Positions 44,044 to 55,672 of a DNA stretch of 64,000 nucleotides are shown piece by piece. Within the stretch, counting starts at the first letter, position 1. Each line of letters begins with the position of its first letter. Both the position numbers and the translations under genes were made by a program. A model generated the notes under the pieces. It had not been told where the DNA came from. It saw only the letters and a list, made by a program, of their open reading frames with translations, and did not search any database. Source of the stretch: Talinum fruticosum (lineage: Eukaryota; Streptophyta; Magnoliopsida; Caryophyllales; Talinaceae); assembly GCA_021018815.1 (NCBI GenBank), contig JAITYX010000028.1, positions 4,295,001 to 4,359,000 of the forward strand. Direction: 5' to 3'.

Positions 44044-45838
44044 TTTATTTGAGTTAAGTTGTAATTGTTCGTGACTCGATTATAGTTGTTACGTCTTGAA
44101 TGGAATTAAGTCAATAAAAGGGATAGGTTAAAGGAAGGTAATAGGAGTAGTTGAGAATGCTAGTGGCATCTCATGACAATTGGGAATTGTTGATAAACCC
44201 GAGAAAGAAATGAAGCAATCATTAACTACGTATACGGGGACATGAGATTCTCGTTGTGCAGGAATCGGAGAAGTCTAAATAGGTGTCAAATACTTGGGTA
44301 ATATGTGAATTGTGGAAAAAGAGTGTTAGGAGGTAAAAGTATAGAAGTAAGGAAAGACTCAAGAATCAAGTTATAACAGATTACGGATAAACTATCATCC
44401 CAACCCAACTCGACTTGTTGTGATTACATGAGTAGATGTGCTTATTTAGGATGTTTGATCTTAATATGGAGATGCTTGGCTCATAAATTGACTTGATCCC
44501 AAATGATGCTTAAAGTAGTTTTAAAAGGAGTTATGTGTTTTACGAAAAATGATCCTTGAATGTGATTTCTTGGTAATCGCCTTTCAAACATGATTATGTT
44601 TTAAGGAAGTGAAACAAGATTTGCGAAAGTGAATTTGGAAGGGTGGCACGTGGTGTTATGCCTTCTAATGTGTTAGACTAAATTGAGAACGCTTTAAGAA
44701 TGCTTGTTTGAAACAGACTTGATAAATGTATTTTCATTGTTTTGGATCGACTAGGCTTGGATTGTTTAGCATACTCGAAGGATTCTAACCGGGGTCCTTA
44801 TTGGTGAGGATGCCCGACCAGAAACTTTGAGGGAAGGGTTCCAATAGGGGTCCTGGGGATCAAGATACCTGATCGGAGATTTCCTAGAAGATAGGTCCAG
44901 GGAGCCTTTATTCGAGGTTGTACCCCATAGAAAGTATGAAGTGCTAGTTTGAGTCCATAAAGTTTGGGAAGTTGATTCGGATCCAATAAGTTAATGATTT
45001 TGAAACACCGTTTTGAAGATTGAAATGTTATAATGATAAGCTTTGAGGGCTTTCCCTAGAAAGATACCGAGTTTCGATCGAAAATGTTTAAAAGAAAGTG
45101 TTAGTGGTTGCTCCACCTTATTTAAAGTTTATCGTGTTCCACAAGAGTTTTTAATGATTACAAATCGTGCTTTTACATGATTAAAAGGTTATGATCTTTG
45201 TGTTGCAAAGGATTTCATGGGATATCATTGAATAGTATCTAGATTTGTATTACATTATTATAATTTCACCGCTTACATTATAATCGGCAATATGTGTAAA
45301 GAATTTCCGTTTTAAAAGTGTAAGACTCTCTAGTGAGAGGATTGGTGCTCACCCCCACAAATTCCCCTCCCCAATTTTGTAGGCACTCTCTCGGAAAGTG
45401 TGTCTTGTGCTTTAGTTGTTACTGGACTCCAGTATGCTGATTGTTATTTGCTCGAGTGACTCAAGTTGCCGACGTGCACTCCATATAGTTTGTAATAGTC
45501 ATATCATGAACCATTTAGATTGCTTTAAGTTTTAATGCATAATTGATTGGACTCCGGCATGTGGCCGTTGAGTCGTATACTTGGAACATGTGGCTCGTGG
45601 AGTTATATTGTGATTTTTATGCATGGTTTTAAGGCTTTAAGCGTTGGGGATATACCATATTACAATCGAACTCTGCCGAAATGTTTAGAAAATTTCAAAC
45701 TCTTTTGGAAAATTTCCTTGATTACCTTTAAGCTGGAATTAGAAAGCCAAATTGACACCTGAATGATCCTTGGGAGTTCATTTTGAGGAACTCGGCAATG
45801 TAATACTCCCAAGGTGGGTTTTGGGGTGTTACAGGTAA

Positions 45839-46614
45839 TTGTGTGAATGTTGAGAATGTGGGTAATGTTTGAGATTGTTGAAATGTTGAATCTTTCTAGA
45901 AATGTTTAATATTGAGAATGTAGGTAACATTTGTTTAGTTTATTAAGTTGAAAATTCGTGAAATGATTGAGATTTTGAGAAATAGATTTAGGAGTTTAGG
46001 ATTTAATTATAAGGAAATAAATGTATGATACATCAAAACTCGGAAGGAAAAGGAAACCATATATTATATATACATACTTTTTTTCATATAATTCGATTAA
46101 TGGCATGCTTCATTAAATTATCGTACGCATTTCACAAGTTATCTTAGGTCGCGATAAAGGCATAAATGTGCATATAGCGCTTATGATATTAGCTTGGTAT
46201 GTATAGGTTTCGAATTGTCCGTGTTGGACAATTTGAGAATAATATGATAATAGGTTCCGTGGCTATTATAATCTTTATGATACATTTGACAAGATATCAC
46301 GGTGCTCATTTCCCCTCTCGTTCTTTGGGTGCAATTATGATGACGATGGATTTGATCTCTATATCGTTACTTATGTTACCATACAATTAAGTCAGGATAT
46401 ACATATTACCCCCTTCGTTTTCATATGTTGTACTTGAAGGACTAAGGGGAAATTCAGTCGAAATTTTTTCAAATGTATGATAAGATTCTCGCTATACTGG
46501 TCTATGGTAATATTATTCTTGACCGGGTTTAGGACCATCTATCCCTGTAAAAGGATCTTAGGCTCATGTTATATTATCCCTGCTGGAATTGCTTCTCGTG
46601 TTTATGGGTAAGGT
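45839..46614 (+). other. CACTA-1 leader before the transposase
   Basis: AT-rich with no coding homology. It probably held the 5' UTR or intron of the transposase transcript. Confidence 0.35.
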
Positions 46615-49600
46615 ATGGATCGAGTGTGGGTTTATAGCAACATGAGGAGTGTAGAATATCATGATGGTGTTAAAAACTTCCCGGAGATTGCCGTCGAACA
46701 TGCCGTCACATTCGGAGAACAATCCATATTTTGTCCATGTTTAAGGTGTTTCAACTCCTCAAGATTACCCCATAAGGTTGTAAAAGGTCACCTATATCAG
46801 CATTGTTTGACACAACTTATAAGGTGTGGGTATGGCATGGCGAGGAGGAGTCGTCTCGTGAATAATGTCGTACGAGAGGAAGATGAAGGGTATGATGAAA
46901 ATGAAGCCAGCGAGTAGTATAAAATTAGAAGGTCGACTCGAAGATCCGGTTCGTGGAGTAGAACATGAGTTAGTCGATCAACCACACATACTTGGAGCAA
47001 TTGTTAGCCGATTCGGAGAAGCCCCTTTACCCGAGGTGTGATAAATATACCCATTTATCACCTGTGTTGAGGTTGATGAACTTGAACATGGCTAATGGCT
47101 AGATTGACAAAAGTCTCACGGACTTGCTAAGTGTGCTCAATGATATACTCCTAGAAGGCAATGTCCTTCCCAACCGTACATATGAGGCGAAGAGGATGTT
47201 GTGTCCTATGGGCATAGAGTATAAGAAGATACATGCCTGCTCGAACGGTTGCATATTGTACCGAAAAGAACATGCACATAGACACGAATGTCCTTAATGT
47301 GGTGTACCTCGATACAAAATGAAATACATCGATGGAGAGAGTGTTGCGGGACCTCCCGCAAAGGTGTTGTGGTACTTGCTAACAATATCGAGGTTTAAGA
47401 ACTTGTTTTCAAGTGCAACTAATGCCAAGAACTTGCAGTGCCATGCCGACGGAAGAGCCTCGTGATGACAAGCTACGTCGACCGCCAATTCTCCTCAATG
47501 GAAGAAGATCGATTCATTGTTCAGGGAATTCAGTAGGAAAGCACGGAATCTACATCCGAGTCTTTGTACGGACGGAATTAAACCCCCACAACGAGCTAAG
47601 TAGCAAGCAAAGCAGTTGGCCCGTTCTTTTGGTTATCTACAACCTACCGTCGGCATTGTGTATGAAGCACAAGTACATTATGTTGTCAATGCTCATTTCT
47701 AGGCCTAAATAGCTGGGAAATGATATATATGTGTACTTGGCACCTCTTCTTAAAGATTTCAAGCTTTTGTGGGATAAAGGAGTTTAAGTTAATGATGCAT
47801 ACCGTCAAGAGCAATTTACATTGTGAGTTATGATCTTCTCCACAATCAATGACTTCCTCGCATACGTAAATTTGTCCGAATACACCGTCAAAGGCCACGA
47901 GGCATGCCCTGTTTTTGCAGAGGGTACTTGCTCCTATCAACTTAAGTACGGAAAAAGACGGCCTATCTCGGACAACGAAAGCTTCTTCCCTTTTCCCATT
48001 AATATCATAAGAAAAAGAAGGTCGTCAATGGTAAAACCGAGATGGATTCTCGCTCCAACTCCATTAACAGGATATCAAATGTATGAGCAAGTAAGGGATC
48101 TTGATGTGGAGCTTGACAAGCCATACCGACGTCAATCCGAAAACGATGTGTTGAAAAAGATATCAATATTTTTTATCTTCCATATTGGAAAGAGTTGTAT
48201 GTGAGACATAGTCTTGATAATGCATATAGAGAAAAACATCTCGTGAAAGTCTCATTGGCACTCTTCTAAACATACCGGGGATGACCAAGGACGAAGAGAA
48301 AGCATGACTCGATATGTGTGAAATGAGAATAGGGGAGGAATTAGCACTACAACCAAAGGGGAAGAGAACATATTTGCCTCCAGACATCTTACACATTGAG
48401 TAGAAGGGAAAAAACGTTTCTATGACACCTTGAAGAAACTCAAAGTACCATGGGGATATTCTTCAAACATCGGTAGACTCATTTCAATGTCTAATTATAG
48501 ACTAATCGGTCTTAAATCTCACGATTGTCATGATTTGATGCGACAAATACTGTGTCGGTTGCTATTCGAGCCATGATGCCGAAACATGTCAAATAGGCAA
48601 TCACAAGACTTTGCTTCTTCCTCAATGCCATATGCAACAAAGTCGTTGATTTGGAGAAATTGGATGATCTTTAGTGCGGTGTGATCGTTACATTGTTCCA
48701 ACTTGAGATGTGCTTCCCACCTTCTTTTTTCATATCATGGTGCAGCTAGTTGTCCATTTGGTGAGAGAAGTGTGATTCACGTAGCTCGGTTTTTATCGAT
48801 TAATGTACCCTTTTGAACATTTTATGAAAATTCTCAAAGGGTATATTAGAAACCGGTACCGACCTGAAGCGTGCATTGTTGAGGCATACATAGCCGAGGA
48901 ATGTGTCGAGTTCTACTCGTGAATACTACCTCCAAATGGAAGAAGTTGGTATTCTAAAACATCAATTTATTGAGAAGATCTGTGGATAGGGAAATTGGGG
49001 CGGACAGTTCTAACAATCGGTCGTACATCGTGGTTCGATAATGAGCACAAATCCCTCATAAGGACACAGATCGAGGAAAAAGAGACGCGGTACTGACCCA
49101 TCATAATCGCAAATTTGTCAACCGGTTCGGAGATAGAGTGATCACTAGCCAATTAGAGGAATCACGAGAACATATCTCACAAAATATTAGTAAGCTTGGC
49201 TAGAGGGCTATAGTTGGAAGTCATATCTTACCGTGGGTATGACATCAATGGGTACTCTTTCTACACAAAGAGCCAGGACAATAGGAGCACCTTGCAAAAT
49301 AGTGGGGTCACATTGGAGGCTCATGCACTCCATGTTTCTAGCTCCAAGGACAAAAATCCCGTTATAACTAAAATGTCATATTACTGAGTTATTGAGGAGA
49401 TATGGGAGTTAGACTATGTTGACTTCCATGAGTCCATTTTCCGATGTGAGTGGGCTGACAATAACAACGAGTGTACGAGTTGATGAGATAGGATTCACGA
49501 TGGTTAATCTCAAAAGAGAAGGACCTAAAGGGGATCAATTCGTTAGCAAGACAAGTGTTCTACGTTGAGGCTCCGACCAATGATTAGTGGTCTATTGTTC

Positions 49601-49700
49601 TTCGAGGGAAGAGGCATGTTGTTGGTGGGGATGGTGAAGATATGTGTAAGTTTATTGAGGAGATCCCACCCTTCTCCTTGGGAATGCCTCGTTGAAAATG
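46615..49700 (+). pseudogene. CACTA-1 transposase (TnpD/Tnp2-like), decayed
   Basis: Begins MDRVWVYSNMRSVEYHDGVK with the transposase-associated N-terminal domain, including its zinc-binding Cys pair FCPCLRCFN and GHLYQHCLT (46615-46917). The Tnp2 catalytic part (Transposase_21) follows in broken frames: LPNRTYEAKRMLCPMGIEYK and KIHACSNGCILYRKE (47170-47280), PHNELSSK and WPVLLVIYNLPSALCMK (47590-47670), and a GHEACPVFAEGT-like knuckle near 47890. DUF4218-like sequence lies at 48720-48920 and DUF4216-like sequence at 49400-49690 (VRVDEIGFTMVNLKREGPKG). Domain order is that of complete CACTA transposases. About ten frameshifts or stops rule out function. Confidence 0.88.
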
Positions 49701-49929
49701 ACGATCCCAATTTTGAAGAATTGCATTGAAGGGTTGACCATTAAGAGGTCATATACATTGAAGATAAGTCTAAAGGAGGGGAAAAAATGCATAAACCATA
49801 TAATTATATCAACTCGTTGAGAACATTGATTTTATTCTAGATATCCAATATTGTTGCTTGTTTTAGAAACTCATGACTTGCTTTTCATTATTTTTTGACT
49901 TGTAGTATTCATGTAAATAGATAATTATT

Positions 49930-50380
49930 TGATGAGGATCAAAATAAGGACTAAATTGTCTAATTAGAAGGGTAGAAGATCATCATTTGATGAGGGCCAT
50001 CATTCAAGTAATCTTTTTGTGAATAATTGTTGCTTAACACTTTTCTTAGTTTCGGTTGCTAATCTCGGCTCTCGCCTAATGTTTTCCTCAGCTTTTATGT
50101 TGTAGAACCTCTACCCCTACACGAACTCCAAGAAGTAAAATAAGGACTAAGCTCTCCAATGGAAGGGTAGAAGATCCTCATTTGATGAGGATCAAAAGGA
50201 CTAAGCCTTTTCGGGTAAAGTTTTTATGCATATTTCTTATGGATAATTGTTACTTAACGCTTTTCTCGGCTTTGATTACTAATCTGTAATCTCTGCTCCC
50301 GCTTATGTTTTCCACAGCTTATTAAGTTGCATGTTGTCCAGCCTACCCCTGCACAAACTCTAAGCGAGCAAGTATATAAG
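49930..50380 (+). repeat. Two imperfect direct repeats of about 200 bp in the CACTA-1 3' region
   Basis: Shared blocks: AAATAAGGACTAA (49942; 50141), GAAGGGTAGAAGAT (49967; 50170), TGGATAATTGTTACTTAACGC type (50022; 50233), CTCGGCT, and a TACCCCTACACGAACTCCAAG-like end (50110; 50345). They are non-coding. Confidence 0.65.
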
Positions 50381-50425
50381 AGGAGCATCACTTTTGAACA
50401 ATGACTAAGGAAATAGATATTGCTT

Positions 50426-50878
50426 GGTGAGATGTCCTGTTTGTGTATTCCTTTTTCAAGTACTTATGTCAAAAAGTCCATCTCTTTCTCTTGAAACTTT
50501 ATGATTTTAACGATTTCAATATTTATGCCAAAGGTTTATAATCTCTATTTTCCTAATGTGATGCTTTTAGTAGATTGAGTTATGTGCTTGTCTTTATGAC
50601 TATATTACTTTCTTGGAGTTCATGCAGAGGTAGCGTGGACAGCAAATATGATGTATATATGTTGTCCATATCGCCTCTGCAACAACTCCAAGCAAGCAAT
50701 ATCGTCATGAAGCCAATCACATAACTAAATCTACTACAAAAGCATCACTTTAGAAAATAGAGATTTTCCTCGGGGCAAAAACATTGAAATCAATTTATAC
50801 CACAAAGTTTCAAGAGTAGAGATGAACTTCTTCACATTAAATACTGAAAGAAGAGTACTCTTTGTATTATATTTCACC
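50426..50878. repeat. Long inverted repeat, arms of 216 bp, loop of 21 nt
   Basis: Left arm 50426-50641 and right arm 50663-50878 pair over almost their whole length. Examples are GTTATGTGCTTG with the complement of its partner CAATCACATAAC, CTTGGAGTT with AACTCCAAG, TGCAGAGG with CCTCTGCA, TGGACA with TGTCCA, and CTCTTGAAACTTT with AAAGTTTCAAGAG. The RNA from either strand would fold into a long imperfect hairpin. Confidence 0.85.
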
Positions 50879-51102
50879 TCATTTGTAAATATTCATTGCT
50901 GGAACTTATTGTGAAATATGGAATTGTGTTGCGAACTTGTTCAAGATGGAACTTTTATCGTTATTGCAGTAAGTTGGAAATTTTTGTATATGTTGAAAAA
51001 TTGAGGCTATTGGTTGTTGCTGTGTAAGTTGTGACATATTTTGGAGTATATTTCATATAGGGGAATAGAAAAACAAAAAAATTTTTGAAAAAATTACAAA
51101 CC

Positions 51103-51341
51103 TATAACGATGGTTCTTACATTAGAACCGTCGTCATATGCCCTTTCCTAAATGTTTTGGCAATTTTCTGTGGAGGACCTATGACGACGGTTCTAATGTT
51201 AGAATCGTCGTCATAGGTAACTATATGACAACAATTCTTTTCGAAAACCGTCGACATATAGTCACCTATTACTACGGTTTTACAATAGAGTCGTCGTTGT
51301 AGGTTATCTTTTACTACGGTTGTTGAACCATAGTAAAAGAT
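51103..51341. repeat. CACTA-1 right subterminal palindromes
   Basis: At 51178-51217 the arms CCTATGACGACGGTTCTAA and its partner match at 18 of 19. At 51306-51341 the arms ATCTTTTACTACGGTT match at 15 of 16. Weaker ones lie at 51103-51140 and 51256-51304. The ACGACGGTTCT words also occur in the left hairpin. They are likely binding sites of the element's accessory protein (by analogy with TnpA sites in En/Spm). Confidence 0.8.
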
Positions 51342-51404
51342 GCTACATACAACGACGACCATATACATGATGCCGATTAACCAGTATTAAAAGGTCATTT
51401 TTAA

Positions 51405-51434
51405 CCATAGTTAAAAGTGGTTCCTGTAATTGTG
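51405..51434 (+). repeat. CACTA-1 right terminal inverted repeat
   Basis: Reverse complement starts CACAATTACAGGAACCACTT; followed by TSD TGT at 51435-51437. Confidence 0.88.
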
Positions 51435-51439
51435 TGTCA

Positions 51440-52700
51440 AGGACACCAAACTACATAAGGCTCCTTGTGTGGATAGGTGACCGAGCAAGCGCTCCCAGGC
51501 TCAAAATTTACCTTATCCGACTAATGTACTTCCAAGTTGAAGTTACCTTATCAACTTGGGATCCTCCAATTTTCCCCAAGGTTAGAAGTTCCCTTATCTA
51601 ACCTGGTACTTTCAAACTAAGGTAACCTTTACAGTTTGGGACAACCGAGTTGAGGTAACCTTTACAACTCGATTAGAGAGAAAGAGTAGAAGAGTAGTAA
51701 GAATTATAATACAACCGACTCGTAAGAATACAACTCGTAATATTAGAATTACAGTTTGGGAGTTGTATACTAGAGAAGATGTTCAATATGGTTTCTCTTT
51801 TTCTTTCATTCATCAGTTGAAATCTTGTGCTAAGGCTTCTATAAATAGTCTACCTTGAAGAGATAACCGTTGAGCCTCCAACATCTTCTTGTTGAAGCTG
51901 TCTCGAGTCAACTAGCCGTTGTGACGGTAGTCCGAGTCACTTAGATTTCTAGACCACCTTGAAATAGTCATTGTGCCTTCGTCCTAGCTATCAACAACTC
52001 TTTTTCCAGCTTTTGTAAACTGGAAAAGTAGAAAGAAAAGACTGTTAGACTCGAAATAAAATATTACCCAAAATAGTAACGAGATAAGGTCATCGATCAA
52101 TTCTAAGCTTTTCCAAAAATTCCAACTTTTTGTCGACGAGTGCTTTAATGGTCGAAGCCTTTTGTTTTTGCTTTTTCTTGAGATAATTGACATTAGAAAA
52201 ACCTGAAAAATATTAAGCACAATGGTTCTCAAAGTATGAATATACTTTAGCCCATAATTAGATAAGAATTAGTCTAAATAAAGCATTTTATGACTAATTA
52301 TCCTTAATCTATTAGTCCGGAATATTTCAAGTCTAATACTCAATATACTCAGATTCCGAGATATGCCAAAACTCATAAATAAATCATTCAATCTTAATGG
52401 ACACATGAGTTATTTAGACAAATTACAATTACATATGATTAAACGAATAATACCGTAAGTTTTTGTGTTAAAGCATGATTCAAATAATTCAATCCCATAT
52501 CAAATCATGATCTTTGCCATGATAAAATAGACAAGTTAAATATGAGATAGCGTAGGCAAAATAAATGTTTGAGTCCTACTGAGGAGGTCAGAATCTAAGA
52601 TCTCAATAGGTCAATCTAACTCGGTTTGTCATAACTAACTTAGATTCTACTTTCCGAGTCTCGGACTTAGTCGGATATACTTAATATACTTAAGTCCGAG
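51440..52700 (-). mobile_element. Diverged Sirevirus-like LTR remnant
   Basis: Block order as in the copia LTR at 15600-16400: AGTTCCCTTATC..ACCTGGTACTT, repeated GGTAACCTTTACA.. phrases, TTCTATAAATAG near 51838, AGATAACCGTTGAG, and GGTTCTCAAAGTATGAATAT near 52223. The ends are not defined. Confidence 0.6.
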
Positions 52701-53390
52701 TTCGATCAAGAACAAGTCATATTGAAATGATGAATTATAAAGCATATGACTTGGTTAAATGAATTTCTTTTAGGATGCTTCTTGTTTTATCATATATTTA
52801 GATGAATGCATGAAATCAAAACACATTCAAAAGATTAGTCGATCATACACGAGTCTTGAAAACCCTACCAAGATCAAGTTACCAAGTCGGACAGAGAATA
52901 TCATATCTCCAAAGGTAACTTCAATGGTCTACCAAATGAAGGGAAATCTATAAAGATACAATCCAAGACCGTGGATCAAACAAGCAAGAGAATGCACTTC
53001 ATATTTTATCTTAATCTCTTGTAATTGTGCTTACTTAGATTATTCTTATAGCAAAGTGTCTAAGAGTTATATATTTTGTGAGTCTGTAGTAAAGAGTCTT
53101 GGGAAAGACTACTTTTTGAGTTGTAACAATGAGAGAAGTGTGAGTGGTGGACCTTAAGAGTTAGTGTACTCAAAAGGTCAGTCAAAAGTTAAGTGAATAA
53201 CTTGTCCGACGACCGAGAGAAATAAGAAAAGTAGAAGATAATCCTAAGGAGTAAACCTTAAGCGGTCACTAAGTCATATATTTGGATCCGGGCCAAGATT
53301 GTGAACAAACAAACTTGCATTGTCTCATTTACTTTTCTATTTGTTTGTTTTTCATATATCGACCTCTTCTTGAAGTCAAACGCCTTAAAA
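52701..53390 (+). mobile_element. Possible plus-oriented copia LTR tail
   Basis: GAGTTGTAACAATGAGAGAAG, then GGTGGACCTTAAGAGTTAG, then AACCTTAAGCGGTCACTAAG resemble the R/U5 part of Sirevirus-type LTRs read on plus. Assigned from general familiarity only; no second copy in the window. Confidence 0.35.
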
Positions 53391-54344
53391 TTTTAAAATA
53401 CCCTATTTACCCCCTCCCCCTCCTCTAGTGTATATATTACACTCTGGGACTTTTCAGATGCAGCAAGAGGTGGAGATACAAGAAAGAGTTGATAATGATA
53501 GTGATAATTTGTGAGATGATGACTAATGATGGCGTGAGATGGTGATGGGAAAAGGACGAGGGTGGCATAATGAGTCAAAGAGAAGAGGTGGATGTGAGCA
53601 AAGGAGAGGATGATTATGATGAGGGGATGTGGTGAGAAGCTAGTGAAAGGAGGGAGATATGAGCTACATCGGGCTGGTTATGATGATCCTAAAAAATAAG
53701 ATGATGTCTGGCGAGAGGATAGATAGAGCGAGAGTTACATTTGGTGTAGGAAAGAAAGTGTGGCATGGCTGGTAACTTGGTTGGTGAGATTGGAGGAAGA
53801 AAATGAGTTGATGACAATGATACAAGGGTGACGGTGGTGATTTGGTTTATGTGAAGGGAGACGTGAAGGAAAGAACAGCCAAGGGTTGTTATTAGGGAAA
53901 ATAAAAAGGGATATTTAATGTGAAAATTAGAAGAGGAGTTGTAGGGGAATTATGATTATGGTTACTTCTTGATTATCCTCTTGAAATAGGACTTCATAAA
54001 ATAAATCCTCATGAAATAATTATTTTATGATTCATTATTTTTGGACCAACTTCATATATTTTTTGAATGCTTGTCGGTAGCTAAAAATCCGCTTTTAACG
54101 TCTTTTCTTCTCTTCTCCACTTTATGCAATTACCTAAAAACAAAAAAAATAAAGTTAATTAGATAAAATAAACTATACATTATAAACTCATTAACAATTA
54201 AAAATACGTATAAAATACGACTTAACAATTGAGGTGGATGACTCGGGGAGTGGAAAATTGAAATCAAGTTTTTCTCAAAGAAGAGTGTATTGTATTTTTA
54301 TGCATAATATATTTTTAAAAAAGTATATGGACCTGGTACCCTAG
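53391..54344. other. Unassigned sequence with a purine-rich stretch
   Basis: 53460-53960 is purine-rich on plus (GATGGTGATGGG-like). No coding homology, LTR ends or repeats were recognised. Confidence 0.3.
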
Positions 54345-55672
54345 TTGTGTTTAACCTCTTTTTAGCTCCTCGAATTCCTCCTCACATTTATCCAACCACT
54401 CAAATTTGGTTGTTTTCTTTAACAAATTAGTTAGTGATGCTATTTTTGAAAAATATGGTGTCAACCTATTGTAGTAACCTACAAACCCAAGAAAACTTCT
54501 CGGTTCTTTAATATTAGTTGGTGCGGGCCATTCGAGTTCTGCCTTTACCTTATGAGGATCAACCTTAATCTCTTCCTTAGACACAACATGCCCTAGAAAT
54601 GCCACCTCTTCTAACCAAAACTAATGTTTTTGCAATTCGACATATAATTGATGTTCTCTCAAAGTTTGTAGAGCTATTATCAAATGTTATGCATGTTCTC
54701 CCTGATGCTTAGATTATATGATAATATCATCAATAAATACCACTACGAATTTATCCAAATAAGGCACTGAAAATTCCACTTATGAGGTCCATGAATACAA
54801 CAGATGGCATTGGTGAGTCTAAAGGGCGTGATTGTAAATTCAGTAGTACCCATGTCCGGTTCTAAAAGTAGTTTTAGGAATACCTTTCTGTTTAGTTCTA
54901 AGTTGGTGATACCTAGATTTCAAACCTATATTTGAAAACATGCCAACTCCTTATGAATCGATCAAATACATCATCACTTCGGGGTAAAGGATAATTATTC
55001 TTGACGGTGATCTTGTTTAGCTCCCTATAATCAACAAAGTCTTAAAGTACCATCCTTTTTCTTCACAAACAAGCTGGAGCTCCCTAGGGTGACATACTTG
55101 GCCTAATGAATCCTTTTTGTAACAGTTCATCAAGTTGGGTCTTTAACTCTTTGAGTTCCATTGGGGCCATCCTATATGGTGCTTTAGAAATGGGTTAGGC
55201 ACTAAGCATTAGTTCAATTTCAAATTCAATCTCCCTTTAAGGAGGTAGGCCAAGTAAATCTTCCGGAAGTACATTTTAAAATTCACATATTATAGGTATG
55301 TCATTTATATTTGTCTTTTCTTTTCTATCCTCGGTAACATAACATAAATACCTTGTGCAACCCTATCTTAATAACTTGTTAGCCTTCATAGCTGAAAGGA
55401 TGGGATATCCTTTGTATTTTTGCCACCAGTGAAAGCACACTTTCTAATCTTTACGGTCCTTTATAACTTTATAATTTTTACCGTCTATATTCGCTCAGTG
55501 AGTTGCCAACCAATACATTCCTAAAATTACATGAAATTTATCAGAATCAAATTGAATTAAATCCATATGGAACAACTCCCCACAAATGACAATGGGCACA
55601 TACCGAGTAGTGGAGCGGCGCCCAATACACCGACAACCCCCATCATATGAAATGGGTTCGAGTGTCACATCT
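54345..55672 (-). pseudogene. Chromovirus-type Ty3/gypsy protease-RT fragment
   Basis: From 55672 down: protease end with RYVPIVICGELFHMDLI and FDSDKFHVILGMYWLATH (55480-55620), linker LPGLPP..REIEFEIEL, RT start [18 protein letters not shown] and [16 protein letters not shown] (55080-55200), the catalytic FVVVFIDDIIIYSKHQGEH near 54700-54750, and RT end/connection [47 protein letters not shown] (54351-54605). Motif style fits chromoviruses (Tekay/Reina/CRM group). It is truncated at both ends, and at 55672 an LTR-like sequence interrupts the protease. RT interior has shifts near 54640-55050. Confidence 0.85.

Larger units (their letters stand above)
41166..45833 (+). mobile_element. Solo LTR of chromovirus (Tekay/Del-like) type, itself interrupted
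   Basis: TGTAATACTCGTAATTTTGG at the left and GGGGTGTTACA at the right, flanked by a perfect 5-bp TSD GGTAA. TGTAAYACYC...GGGTGTTACA ends are common in plant chromovirus LTRs. It has a TATA box at 41409-41416, a purine-rich R/leader-like region at 41420-42060, and the usual CACTCACCCCCAC-like block near 45347. No internal region follows, so it is a solo LTR left by recombination. A copia LTR piece from 42532 to about 44040 lies inside, giving an own length of about 3.2 kb. Confidence 0.8.
40606..51434 (+). mobile_element. CACTA-1, autonomous-type En/Spm element, decayed, 10.8 kb
   Basis: The left terminus CACTACTATAGAAACCACTT and the inverted right terminus (51405-51434) agree at 25 of 30 positions, and both are flanked by the 3-bp duplication TGT (40603-40605; 51435-51437). 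It contains subterminal hairpins at both ends and a plus-strand transposase pseudogene (46615-49700). A solo LTR (41166-45833) enlarges it; without that the element is about 6.2 kb. CACTA elements move by cut and paste and make 3-bp TSDs. The right end reads CACAA instead of CACTA, which may impair mobility. Confidence 0.9.

Noticed and set aside
46199..46390. 63-codon frame before the CACTA-1 transposase
   Set aside because: AT-rich leader, no homology, not continuous with the transposase.
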